Shown here in pieces: positions 9,001 through 16,152 of a DNA stretch of 64,000 nt (positions are counted from its first letter, which is position 1; each line of letters starts with the position of its first letter). This stretch comes from Leucobacter sp. PH1c. Its GTDB lineage: Bacteria > Actinomycetota > Actinomycetes > Actinomycetales > Microbacteriaceae. A program made the position numbers and the translations under genes. Location: assembly GCF_000633415.1 (NCBI RefSeq), contig NZ_AYMV01000018.1:62001-126000 (forward strand), read 5' to 3'. Under the pieces are notes generated by a model. The model did not search any database. It was not told where the DNA came from and worked only from the letters and a program-made list of their open reading frames with translations.

Positions 9001-9566
9001 CGCTCGGGCGGTTGCACCCAGCCCCGGTTCGCGGGGTCGCCCAGCGCGAAGACCGCCCAGTCCCGCAGGTAGTCGAGCGATGCGGGGATCGGGAGTTCGA
9101 GGTCGTGCACGAGGCGCACGCTCACGCTGCCGAGTCGTGAGGAGGCGTCGAGCCACATGCGCCCGCTGCCCCCGGAGGCGCGGGCCGCGAAATCGCCCGC
9201 GTAGGCAGGGCCGCGCTCGCGCACGACGTGCACGATCGCGGCGTCGTCGATCCCGCGCGCCGATCGGAGCAGCGCGACCGCGCGCTGCGCGGACACTCCG
9301 ACGCGGACGGCGAAGAGCGCGAGCACCGTCTCGTTCACCGCCGCGCCGAGGAAGCTCTGCCACCCGAAGGTGGCGGGGTTGAGCGCAGCGAACACGCCCC
9401 ATTCGCCCGACGCGAGGCCGGTCTTCGCGATCCGGCGATGCTCCGCGCTGCCGAGCGGGCGCGACACGGCCTCGTTCGGTGTGGCATCAAGCCAGCCCAG
9501 TTCGGCGAACACCTCCACCGCGCGCCGGAGCTTCGCGGGGGCGGCTGACGTGGTGAGTTCGGTCAC
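6060..9566 (-). CDS. large DUF6493-like helical-repeat protein, partner of SWIM protein
   Basis: 1168 residues, no enzymatic motif recognised. The N-terminal 450 residues look like short Ala/Leu-rich helical pairs (HEAT-like). The middle contains aromatic-rich blocks (DPERHWWAPSPF, HSDLAGLGRDLRQLVRR). A disordered Pro/Ala/Ser linker lies at about residues 830-880, and the C-terminus is again helical. The layout resembles the actinobacterial DUF6493 family that neighbours SWIM proteins; this assignment is from memory of the family and moderate. GTG start at 9566 overlaps the SWIM gene stop as GTGA, so the two products are made together. Its stop lies 32 bases before the fmt start. No transmembrane helix or signal peptide is visible, so it is probably cytosolic. 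Function unknown. Confidence 0.85.
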   Translation of the reverse strand: MTELTTSAAPAKLRRAVEVFAELGWLDATPNEAVSRPLGSAEHRRIAKTGLASGEWGVFAALNPATFGWQSFLGAAVNETVLALFAVRVGVSAQRAVALLRSARGIDDAAIVHVVRERGPAYAGDFAARASGGSGRMWLDASSRLGSVSVRLVHDLELPIPASLDYLRDWAVFALGDPANRGWVQPPEREPVPAELLAPRFTEHLREAVALGLSVTGPLGALLPAALERGWLAESEALAAALSGLDAAQRPGDRKVWAAFLTEQLGLTRPERTAELLRHADALVSAIATGDAGLAEAFGPSLIEHADADILRETLELGLASRTKKAKRALLAAAARRPAPENATELAALLTPLADGRDRDLARAATAVLDAWGIRGERAPEAPAESRGRWVPTPELWSVPRFDVGEASPAALTAAAAALTGLPESTLSTPEAERLLALANQVAAADAAAARTALRGVRAAWVPGIRGIAEWCASEPLPMLDRPPHPGIPGSSPTHYSPVPARDAAVLQRLGEVPALLSTPSWDDLRIDPVELRDRLRAYAASGAAASEADLFLALLRTDRLLLTPELLGDLEALRVPVLLQDGSEMATAAGPAAVRYFADPVVEPARVLDPERHWWAPSPFVVPASLAEFPPRLRSDVLFSGLELDALPGGGDGVGTGIAHSDLAGLGRDLRQLVRRATPLTPGLAINLIGAQRGFHERAIADGALAISEAWERGLLRPGVPDVALLDWQETPGKLAAFARACLDLADEGLLSLVWPLLDACVVRSNAAPRRLSGTAELLEAIGELLPTVQHAVRAGEASAEALALPGTRAIAAAGGASRAVQRAREIVARLPEPAPDPDPSVGSEPATRPERSTAPAPASLASSGQGPDTGAAPGPAAAPPAHGLDDAAFAAFWPQGRETRATVDDGARITARWHDPAASTRLLEIELLFSPECFAETPEAPRRFRTRTSWFYDIEHEGQCGMTEILPGVEDIDPAGREWLRWDPEAGGIRVSPHRDWRGGSAGPLSRDGEAAAPAVGPLTTGMIAVLISGMQHDNGHGFTVREAVRSGLLDAAGVQRAVQQLLESADFTPVKLAGMIEAEPDTLGTLWPVLVEGIRAGAGSTPPPRWLNRVLDAALLRAPALRSAAERGAIPPAAAAWPGLAELAERKGSQAALVKARALRAELLG

Positions 9567-10993
9567 AGCGGCTCCTCGGTGACGATGGCGACGGCGAGTA
9601 CGTGTTTGCAGGGACCCCGATCGGTTCCGTGGCGGAGGCCCCAGGCACAGCTGCAGCTGAGGCTCTCAACGCCTGGTGCACCGTGCGGATCGCGCCGCAC
9701 CACGGAGTCGGATCCCGGGTCCGCGCCGCGCACGGTCCAGCTCTCGGCCCCCGGGGAGGCGGCGACGACGCGCCCCGCGGCGGCCAACGCCCGCGCCGCC
9801 GAGAGCCGAGGGTGATCCCGGTCCACCCGCGCGGGATCGTCGGGCAGCTCGCGATGGAAGTATGCATCCTCGGCGAGGTCCCAGCCGACACGGCCGGATG
9901 CGGCGAGCACCGCGACGGCGCCGCGCACGCGTGCCGGGCTGAGCCCGGTGCGCCCCGCGAGCCGAGACAGGTCGAGGATCGCTTCGAATCCGAGCTCCGC
10001 CGAGACCCGCTCCGCGTCCGCGAGCACGCTGTCCCCCGCAAGCGCGGTGAGGAGCGCGCCCTCCCCCGAGTGCCCCCGCCAGGGCTCGGCAGTGAGCCCC
10101 AGGGTCAGGCGGGCACCGGGGAGCCTGATCTCGATCGCGCTGGCTCCTGCCGCGTCGAAGCCGTAGAGCGCCAAGCCGGTGACGTGCGGGAGGAGTCGAC
10201 GTGCCGCGCTCAGCCGGTGCAGGCCGGCGACGCTCACCGCGCCCGCTGCTGGCCGGTGCGCGATGCGAATGCCACCCCGGGAGGGGACGAGCCACACTGT
10301 GCGCCCGGAGGCCGTCGCCGGGGGCACCGCGCCCAGGAATGCGCGCGCAGCGGCGGCGTCGAGCGTCGCGCGCACCGAGAGCCGGCGGTGGAGCTCAGCC
10401 ACGTTGCCGAGCGCCCGGATCCACCGCTCGGGCATTTCGACGGGCCGCTCCCGGCTCTGGTGCTCCGGTGTGGCGATTCCGAGGCCGTACTCCCCCACGG
10501 CGAGGTGCAGCAGTTCCGTTCGCCGCACGGCGGAGAGCACGGACCGGGAGGCCACGCCGAGGTCGACGTTCGTGGTGCCGAAGCCGATCTCCCCGCTCTC
10601 GAACCCCGCGCTGAGCAGATCGAGCCGCGCGTACACGCCGTTGCAGGCGGAGAAGACCTCGGCGCGCAGCCGATCCCCGTGGGCGGTGAGCACCGGATCG
10701 CGCTGCGTCGTGGGAACGTACTGGAAGTAGCGGGTCGCCGCGACATCCGCGAGCGCGAGCAGCCCCCGGGCGAGCACCAGCGGATGCGCCACGAAGCCCG
10801 CGAAGAAACTCGGCGTCGCATCGAGGCCCGCCGGGGTGAGCGCCGGAGCGAGCGCGAGCTCCAGCGCGGTGCCCGAGCGCCCCGCGGCTGCGCGCGCCTC
10901 CGCCACGCCCTCCGTGCGCCCAAGCGCCACCGGCAATGCGTGCGCGCGCGTGTGCCCCAGGAACTGTCGCGGGGCAGACGTCGGGGTGTGCAT
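9563..10993 (-). CDS. SWIM zinc-finger protein
   Basis: 476 residues ending in a SWIM zinc finger, CxC-x12-CxH (Cys447, Cys449, Cys462, His464; CSCAWG...GPCKHVLAV). SWIM domains bind nucleic acid or protein. The rest is a mixed alpha/beta protein without visible catalytic motifs; a Trp/His/Arg-rich segment follows about residue 225. E. coli YehQ is a SWIM protein encoded beside a MoxR-type AAA ATPase and a VWA protein; here neither is present, only the 1168-residue partner downstream. ATG at 10993 is the first gene of the two-gene operon, divergent from trpL-trpB. Role unknown. Confidence 0.88.
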   Translation of the reverse strand: MHTPTSAPRQFLGHTRAHALPVALGRTEGVAEARAAAGRSGTALELALAPALTPAGLDATPSFFAGFVAHPLVLARGLLALADVAATRYFQYVPTTQRDPVLTAHGDRLRAEVFSACNGVYARLDLLSAGFESGEIGFGTTNVDLGVASRSVLSAVRRTELLHLAVGEYGLGIATPEHQSRERPVEMPERWIRALGNVAELHRRLSVRATLDAAAARAFLGAVPPATASGRTVWLVPSRGGIRIAHRPAAGAVSVAGLHRLSAARRLLPHVTGLALYGFDAAGASAIEIRLPGARLTLGLTAEPWRGHSGEGALLTALAGDSVLADAERVSAELGFEAILDLSRLAGRTGLSPARVRGAVAVLAASGRVGWDLAEDAYFHRELPDDPARVDRDHPRLSAARALAAAGRVVAASPGAESWTVRGADPGSDSVVRRDPHGAPGVESLSCSCAWGLRHGTDRGPCKHVLAVAIVTEEPL

Positions 10994-11078
10994 GCTTCGA
11001 TGCTAGCGACGACCACCGACACTGGCGCTGCGCGATGCGGGGTGCGCGAAGCCCGGGCGCCCGGGCGCCCGGCGCCCA

Positions 11079-11120
11079 GTGCGCGGTGCGCGGTGCGCCG
11101 TGCGCCGTGCGCGATGCGCG
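11079..11120. repeat. 7-bp tandem repeat, six copies
   Basis: Six consecutive heptamers of the form GTGCGC(G/C), the last one ATGCGCG, just upstream of the trp leader promoter. They are preceded at 11052-11077 by GGGCGCCC-type palindromic GC sequence. They sit where a -35 box for trpL would be expected, and no conventional -35 is visible. Confidence 0.8.
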
Positions 11121-11135
11121 GCTCCTGGATAGTGC

Positions 11136-11141
11136 TACACT
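11136..11141 (+). promoter_or_regulatory. -10 box of the trpL-trpB leader
   Basis: TACACT, followed by exactly six bases and then the ATG of the leader peptide. This spacing puts the transcript start at or next to the A of the ATG, so the leader peptide would be translated from a leaderless mRNA (inference). Confidence 0.6.
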
Positions 11142-11147
11142 CGCCCC

Positions 11148-11180
11148 ATGCACAACGTGAATCAGTGGTGGGCCGCCTAG
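11148..11180 (+). CDS. trpL: trp operon leader peptide (tandem Trp codons)
   Basis: A 10-residue peptide, MHNVNQWWAA, with two adjacent UGG codons at 11166-11171 placed just before the first attenuator hairpin strand. Ribosome stalling on these codons when Trp-tRNA is scarce is the classic attenuation sensor, and tandem-Trp leader peptides of this type are known from corynebacteria and streptomycetes. No ribosome site exists; the -10 box six bases upstream implies leaderless initiation. trpB starts 103 bases after its stop. Confidence 0.92.
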   Translation: MHNVNQWWAA

Positions 11181-11243
11181 GGCGGTCACTCTTCACGCAT
11201 TCTGCATGCACACGACACCGCCTCTCGGAGGCGGTGTTTTTTT
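11173..11243 (+). promoter_or_regulatory. tryptophan transcription attenuator
   Basis: Alternative pairings can be read directly. Region 1 CCGCC (11173-11177) pairs with region 2 GGCGG (11181-11185) across the leader stop codon. Region 2 GGCGGT (11181-11186) can instead pair with region 3 ACCGCC (11217-11222) as antiterminator. Regions 3 and 4 form the terminator: ACACCGCCTC (11215-11224), loop TCG, GAGGCGGTGT (11228-11237), a perfect 10-bp stem followed by a T-run to 11243. A ribosome stalled on the Trp codons masks region 1, freeing region 2 to break the terminator. Confidence 0.93.
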
Positions 11244-11282
11244 GTCTCACGAGCGGCGCAACGAAGCGAAGGAACCCCTCCC

Positions 11283-12491
11283 ATGACTCAGCAGTCCACG
11301 TCCCCCTACCGCGCCGATGAGGCCGGCTACTTCGGCGAGTTCGGCGGCGCCCCGCTGCCGCCGTTCCTGGTCGAGCCCATCGCCGAGGTCGCACGCGAGT
11401 ACGCTGCGGCGAGCGCGGATCCCGCATTCCAGGAGGAGTACCAGGCGCTGCTCTCGAAGTACGTCGGCCGCCCCTCGCTGCTCTACTTCGCCGAGAATCT
11501 CACGCGCGAGCTCGGCGGCGCCAAGATCTACCTCAAGCGCGAGGACCTCAACCACACGGGTGCGCACAAGATCAATCACTGCCTCGGCGAAGCGCTGCTC
11601 GCGAAGCGCATGGGCAAGACGAAGCTGATCGCGGAGACCGGCGCGGGGCAGCACGGCGTTGCCCTGGCCACCGCTGCGGCGCTCGTGGGGCTCGAGTGCG
11701 AGATCCACATGGGGGCCATCGATGTCGCCAAGCAGCACCCCAATGTCGTGCGGATGGAGCTGCTCGGCGCGAAGGTCGTCTCGGTCGAGGAGGGTGGGAA
11801 GACGCTCAAGGAGGCCGTCGATTCTGCGTTCGCCGTCTACGCCGCGCACCCCGAGGAGTACTTCTTCGCGATCGGCTCCGTCGTCGGCCCCCACCCCTAC
11901 CCGTCGATGGTGCGCGATTTCCAGTCTGTCGTGGGCCGCGAGGCGCGCGCGCAGGTGCTCGAGGCCGAGGGCAAGCTGCCCGACGTGCTCGTCGCAGCGG
12001 TCGGCGGCGGCTCGAACGCGATGGGCCTCTTCGACGCGTTCCTCGGCGACGAGTCGGTGCGCATCGTCGGTGTCGAGCCTGCGGGCGAGGGGCTCGACGG
12101 GGATCGCCACGCGGCGACCATGACGCTCGGCACCCCGGGCATGCTGCACGGCATGCACACCAAGGTGCTCCAGGACGAACACGGCGAGCCCTCCCCCGTG
12201 CACTCGATCGCGTCGGGGATCGACTACCCCGGTGTCGGGCCGCAGCACGCCCACCTGGAGTCGATCGGGCGGGCCGAGTACGTGACGGCGAGCGACGCCG
12301 AGACGCTCGATGCGTTCCAGCTACTCACCCGCAAGGAGGGGATCATCCCCGCGCTCGAGTCGGCGCACGCCGTGGCGCACGCGATCAAGCTCGCTCCCAC
12401 GCTTCCGGCCGACGCCGTGATCATCGCGAACCTGTCGGGTCGCGGGGACAAGGACGTCGATTTCGTGGCGGATCGCCTCCGGAACGCCTGA
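11283..12491 (+). CDS. trpB: tryptophan synthase beta subunit (stand-alone)
   Basis: PLP enzyme condensing indole with L-serine to tryptophan. It is 402 residues. Motifs: the PLP lysine in [15 protein letters not shown] (Lys96), [10 protein letters not shown], the PLP phosphate loop VGGGSNA and catalytic-region EGIIPALE. The COMM-domain segment ([19 protein letters not shown]) and [14 protein letters not shown] differ from the usual GTAAGPHPYP and RQALNVFRM, suggesting a divergent TrpB subgroup. An AAGGA ribosome site precedes the ATG. No trpA, trpC or trpE lies nearby, so the alpha subunit is elsewhere or the enzyme salvages free indole. Expression is governed by the attenuator upstream. It is one of few plus-strand genes in this half of the window. 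Confidence 0.96.
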   Translation: MTQQSTSPYRADEAGYFGEFGGAPLPPFLVEPIAEVAREYAAASADPAFQEEYQALLSKYVGRPSLLYFAENLTRELGGAKIYLKREDLNHTGAHKINHCLGEALLAKRMGKTKLIAETGAGQHGVALATAAALVGLECEIHMGAIDVAKQHPNVVRMELLGAKVVSVEEGGKTLKEAVDSAFAVYAAHPEEYFFAIGSVVGPHPYPSMVRDFQSVVGREARAQVLEAEGKLPDVLVAAVGGGSNAMGLFDAFLGDESVRIVGVEPAGEGLDGDRHAATMTLGTPGMLHGMHTKVLQDEHGEPSPVHSIASGIDYPGVGPQHAHLESIGRAEYVTASDAETLDAFQLLTRKEGIIPALESAHAVAHAIKLAPTLPADAVIIANLSGRGDKDVDFVADRLRNA

Positions 12492-12500
12492 GCCGCACGC

Positions 12501-12542
12501 CGGGAGGGGCTCTGTGCCAGGGTTCCCTCCCGATCGGGGTGC
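12501..12542 (+). terminator. possible trpB terminator hairpin
   Basis: 8-bp arms CGGGAGGG (12501-12508) and CCCTCCCG (12535-12542) with a long 26-base loop, ten bases after the trpB stop. There is no T-run, which is common for GC-rich actinobacteria. Confidence 0.45.
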
Positions 12543-12586
12543 TCAGCCGGAGGCTGCCCGCGTATTCGTCAGCCGCTCCCTCATTC

Positions 12587-12652
12587 GCAGGAGAAATCGC
12601 GTATCTCGGAGATTTCGCTGGGGCAGGCTCCGAGATTCCGGATTTCTCCTGC
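12587..12652. repeat. dispersed 65-bp imperfect palindrome, copy A
   Basis: Arms at 12587-12611 and 12628-12652 match as an inverted repeat in 22 of 25 positions around a 16-base loop. The left arm contains GGAGAAATCGCGTATCTCGG. The same palindrome recurs at 39841-39904 (left arms 21 of 22 identical). It lies between convergent trpB and the symporter gene and encodes nothing recognisable. Confidence 0.85.
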
Positions 12653-12654
12653 TG

Positions 12655-12813
12655 AATCGGAGGCGCGGCCGAGACACCTCACTCAGGACCCGCCAACTCG
12701 GAGCCGCAGCCGAGACACCTCACTCAGGACCCGCCAAATCGGAGGCGCGGCCGAGACACCGCACTCAGGACCCGCTAACTCGGAGGCGCGGCCGAGACAC
12801 CGCACCCCACACC
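12655..12813. repeat. 41-bp tandem repeat, about 3.9 copies
   Basis: Units at 12655-12694, 12695-12735, 12736-12776 and a truncated one at 12777-12813, each starting AA(T/C)TCGGAG and containing CCGAGACACC(T/G)CACTCAGG. Each unit holds a small internal inverted repeat (CTCGG...CCGAG). Together with copy A of the palindrome it fills the 325-bp gap between trpB and the symporter; I see no gene there. Confidence 0.92.
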
Positions 12814-12816
12814 AGC

Positions 12817-14301
12817 TCACTCCCGCGCGGCGGGGACCGGGATCGTTCCCGTGACGCTGAGCTCGTCCTCCCAGCAGCTGATGCCGGTCACCCCGGGAAG
12901 GCGGTCGCGGGTGAACACGGGGTCGCGCCCCGCCCGCCGCTGCGCGGAGTAGTCGCGCATGAGACGGAACACGAGCCCGGAGAGCAGCGCGATCGCCACG
13001 AGGTTGACGAGCGCCATGAGGCCCATGATCGCGTCCGCGGTGTTCCAGATGAGGTCGGCGGAGGCGACGGCGCCGACGAAGATCGCGAGCACCGCGAGCA
13101 CGCGGTACCCGAACAGCACGCGGGGGCGGGTGGAGATGAACTCGATGTTCGATTCGCCGTAGTAGTAGTTCCCGAGAATCGAGCTGAAGGCGAGCAGGAA
13201 GATGATGACGCTGAGCAGCACGCTCGCCCAGGGGCCGAGCGCGCCGACGATCGCGTTCTGCGTGAGCGCGATCCCGCGGGTCGCCTCGGACAGATCGGGC
13301 GCCGTCACGAGGATGATGAACGCGGTGATCGAGCAGATGAGGAACGTGTCGAAGTAAACCCCGAGGGTCTGCACGAGCCCCTGCTTCACGGGGTGGGTCA
13401 CGGCCGCGGAGGCGCCCGCGTTGGGGGCGGATCCGAGCCCCGCCTCGTTGGAGAACATGCCGCGCTTGATGCCGGTCATCAGGATCATGCCGAACGCCGC
13501 GCCCACGACCTCGTTGAAGCCGAAGGCCTGCGTGTAGATCTCGGCGAAGACGCCCGGGAGCCGCTCGATGTTGAGGAACACGATCACGAGTCCGAGCAGG
13601 AGGTAGCTGAGCGCCATCGCGGGCACGACCGCCTGGGTGACCGTGGCGATCCGGCGCACGCCGCCAAACACGACGAGCCCGGTGAGGAGCGCCAGCACGG
13701 CGCCGATGAGGATCGTGACCCAGCCGCCGCCGGACGAGATCCCCGCCGTGCTCGTGAGTGTGGCGCTGATCGTGTTGGCCTGCAGCGAGGAAAACGCGAA
13801 CGGGAAGCAGACGATGAGGATCCCGGCGAAGAGGGTGCCCATCCAGCGGGATCGGAGCCCGTGGAGCATGTAGTAGGCGGGGCCGCCGCGGAAGCCGTCG
13901 GCGTCGCGCACCTTGAAGAGCTGGCCGAGCGTCGACTCGACGAAGCTCGACGCGCCGCCGATGAACGCCATCGTCCACATCCAAAACACGGCCCCCGGCC
14001 CGCCGATCGCGATCGCGGTGCCCACGCCCGCGATGTTGCCGACGCCCACCCGCGAGGCCGCCGAGATCGTGAACGCCTGGAACGCCGACACCGACTGCGG
14101 GGTGCCGTCGCTGCGCACCGGTGTCTTGTCGGCGAGGGTGCGGAACATCTCCGGCAACCACCGGAACTGCACCACGCCGGAGCGCACCGTGAAGTACACG
14201 CCGAGGATCACGAGCACGGGCAGCACCGCGAAGGTCCACAGCCGGTCCCCCGCCGCGAGCACGAAGTCGTTGAAAGCGTCCATGCGTTCAGGGTATTTCA
14301 C
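12817..14301 (-). CDS. alanine/glycine:cation symporter (AGCS family)
   Basis: Sodium- or proton-coupled amino acid uptake carrier of the inner membrane, 494 residues, about 10-11 helices. The family signature is present: NIAGVGTAIAIGGPGAVFWMW (about residues 88-108, quoted in part), followed by FRGGPAYYM and GMFSNEAGLGSAPNAGA. The GTG at 14301 is supported by AGGAG seven bases upstream; an internal ATG at 14283 is possible. The C-terminal 70 residues are a hydrophilic tail (DYSAQRRAGRDPVFTRD...). It stands 32 bases downstream of the S33 peptidase gene on the same strand, which suggests peptide hydrolysis outside followed by amino acid uptake. Confidence 0.94.
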   Translation of the reverse strand: MKYPERMDAFNDFVLAAGDRLWTFAVLPVLVILGVYFTVRSGVVQFRWLPEMFRTLADKTPVRSDGTPQSVSAFQAFTISAASRVGVGNIAGVGTAIAIGGPGAVFWMWTMAFIGGASSFVESTLGQLFKVRDADGFRGGPAYYMLHGLRSRWMGTLFAGILIVCFPFAFSSLQANTISATLTSTAGISSGGGWVTILIGAVLALLTGLVVFGGVRRIATVTQAVVPAMALSYLLLGLVIVFLNIERLPGVFAEIYTQAFGFNEVVGAAFGMILMTGIKRGMFSNEAGLGSAPNAGASAAVTHPVKQGLVQTLGVYFDTFLICSITAFIILVTAPDLSEATRGIALTQNAIVGALGPWASVLLSVIIFLLAFSSILGNYYYGESNIEFISTRPRVLFGYRVLAVLAIFVGAVASADLIWNTADAIMGLMALVNLVAIALLSGLVFRLMRDYSAQRRAGRDPVFTRDRLPGVTGISCWEDELSVTGTIPVPAARE

Positions 14302-14333
14302 GCGGGCGCTCCTGTCGCGGATCCCGCGGCGCG

Positions 14334-15908
14334 TCAGTTCGCCGGGCAGACCGTGCCGGGCTCCGGCAGCTCCCCCTCCAGCAGGAAGGCGGTCGTCGCC
14401 TCGTCCGCGCAGCTCGAGCGATCGGTGAAGGAGGCGCCGTGCCCGTGCCCTTCAACGGTGAGGAAGCGGGTGTTCCCCATCTGGCGGGCCAGGTTCTTCC
14501 CGTTCTCGAACGGCGTCGCGTGATCCCCCTCGATCCCGATCACGAGGATCGTCTGGTCGTCGGGGGCCGTGAAGGCGTCGAGGTCGGTCCCGCTCTCGGG
14601 GAGCGCGTCGCACGAGAGGTCGGCGAAGGGGCGGAGCACGTCGTCGGTGATTTCGGGGCCGCCGAGCAGCCGCGGCACGCCCTGCTCCTCCACGTGCTCG
14701 AGTAGCTGCAGGATGCCCGGATCCTGGGGCAGCGAGTGGCAGCGGACGATCTGGCCGCCCGCGCTCACGGAGGCGCCGCCCTCGGCCATCGCCTGGATCA
14801 CGGCGTCGATCTCCTCGGGATCCCGTTCGAACAGTCCGGCCACGTGGTTCAGCACCGTGACGCGCGTGACGGCGCGCCCGTAGAGCCCGGTCATGAGGTA
14901 CCCGCGCAGCATCGCGCCGCTCACCTCCGTGCCGTCGCTGCCGACGAGCGGTTCGGCGTCGAGCGCTTCCTCGGCTGCGAGCAGCTGGTCCTCGGAGGTG
15001 ATGGGGCAGGCGGTGACGCCCTCGGTCTCTTCGCAGTCCTCGAGCATGGCGACGAGCTCGTTCGCCATGCTGACGGCCTGGTCGAAGGTGCCCGCCGGCG
15101 CGGCCCAGGTCTCGTCGGGGGCGCTGTCGAGCACCATGCGGCCCACCCGCTCCGGGAACAGCGTGGCGTACGTCGCGCCGAGAATGGTGCCGTACGAGTA
15201 GCCGAGGTAGTTCATCTCCTCCTCGCCCTGCAGCGCACGAAGGAGGTCCATGTCGCGCGCGACCTGGGAGGTGCCCATCGAGCGGGCGAGGGGTTCCTCG
15301 TCGGCGCAGACCGCGAGCTGCACTTCGAAGATGCTGGAGATCGGTTCGCAGTCGACGGCGCTGGATCGGCCGATCCCGCGCGGGTCGAAGCCGATCACAT
15401 CGTAGTGCTCGAGCAGGCCGCGGAAACCGGGCGACGCCGTCTGGTTCCAGGTGTAGTCGATGCCGGATCCACCGGGGCCGCCCGGATTGCCGAACAGCGA
15501 GCCGAGCTTCTCGGGCCCCGTCGCGGGGATGCGGACCACCGCAAGATCGATCGTCTCGTGCACGCGGGGGCGGTCCCAGTCGAGCGGCGCCTCGACGGTG
15601 GCGCACTCGAAGGTGTCGACCGGTGAGCCGAGCCCGTCGAGCCGTTCCGCGGTCTCGGCGTTCGGCCCGAAGCTCTCGTCGCAGGAGCCCCACGCGATCG
15701 TCTGCGCGTAGACGCCGGGGAAGGTCTCGCTCTGCAGCGCACTCGGGGTGCGCTCGGCGGGCGCGCACGCGGTGAGGAGTCCGAGCAGCGCTACGAGGCC
15801 CGCGCTCGCGGTGGCCGCGACGACGCGCCGGCCGGCGCCGCGGGTGCGAGCGGTCGAGCCGGATCGGTGCGGGCCCGCATCCGCGGGGGTCTTCGACGTC
15901 GTGTGCAT
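14334..15908 (-). CDS. secreted lipoprotein alpha/beta-hydrolase, tripeptidyl aminopeptidase-like (S33)
   Basis: 524 residues. N-terminal Arg-rich region, hydrophobic segment (about 29-45) and lipobox LTAC with lipidation Cys48 indicate an exported lipoprotein. The hydrolase core shows the oxyanion region FGNPGGPGGSG (140-149), DPRGIGRS, the nucleophile elbow GYSYG (Ser238) and a late His in VEGHGHG, as in Streptomyces SlpD/SlpE/Tap peptidases, which remove N-terminal tripeptides. ATG at 15908 follows an AGGAGG site. Ten or so cysteines in the catalytic domain suggest disulfides. Placed just before the amino acid symporter, it may feed that carrier (inference). Confidence 0.9.
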   Translation of the reverse strand: MHTTSKTPADAGPHRSGSTARTRGAGRRVVAATASAGLVALLGLLTACAPAERTPSALQSETFPGVYAQTIAWGSCDESFGPNAETAERLDGLGSPVDTFECATVEAPLDWDRPRVHETIDLAVVRIPATGPEKLGSLFGNPGGPGGSGIDYTWNQTASPGFRGLLEHYDVIGFDPRGIGRSSAVDCEPISSIFEVQLAVCADEEPLARSMGTSQVARDMDLLRALQGEEEMNYLGYSYGTILGATYATLFPERVGRMVLDSAPDETWAAPAGTFDQAVSMANELVAMLEDCEETEGVTACPITSEDQLLAAEEALDAEPLVGSDGTEVSGAMLRGYLMTGLYGRAVTRVTVLNHVAGLFERDPEEIDAVIQAMAEGGASVSAGGQIVRCHSLPQDPGILQLLEHVEEQGVPRLLGGPEITDDVLRPFADLSCDALPESGTDLDAFTAPDDQTILVIGIEGDHATPFENGKNLARQMGNTRFLTVEGHGHGASFTDRSSCADEATTAFLLEGELPEPGTVCPAN

Positions 15909-16063
15909 GCTGCGTCCTCCTCGGCCGAGCGAGCGGCCGGGAGCGGCCCCCTCGCGAACGATGTCTCGAGGATCGCACGGTTCGCGCGCCCGGTGCGGTT
16001 CGGGTCCGGGATCCTGCGCGGATTGCCGCGCGGCTGCGCAGGATGATCGCGAGAGGCGCGGAC

Positions 16064-16149
16064 CACCGGGAATCCGCCGGGACACCGGGAATCCGCCGGA
16101 GCGCCGTGGCACGCGGAGTCCGTGGCACACGGAGTCCCGTGGCACGCGG
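16064..16149. repeat. two adjacent tandem repeats (19-bp and about 16-bp units)
   Basis: CACCGGGAATCCGCCGGGA is repeated at 16064-16082 and 16083-16100. Then GTGGCAC(G/A)CGGAGTCC is repeated at 16106-16121 and 16122-16138, with a partial third copy to 16149, ending four bases before the priA stop. They lie in the 244-bp gap between priA and the hydrolase; no gene is visible there. Confidence 0.85.
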
Positions 16150-16152
16150 CGC

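Noticed and set aside
7191-9140. Long plus-strand frames opposite the 1168-residue gene
   Set aside because: They are Arg/Glu/Gly-rich shadows without ribosome sites or motifs. The minus-strand gene is coupled by a GTGA overlap to the SWIM gene.
12655-12813. CRISPR array
   Set aside because: The units are contiguous 41-bp tandem repeats with no spacers and no cas genes nearby.
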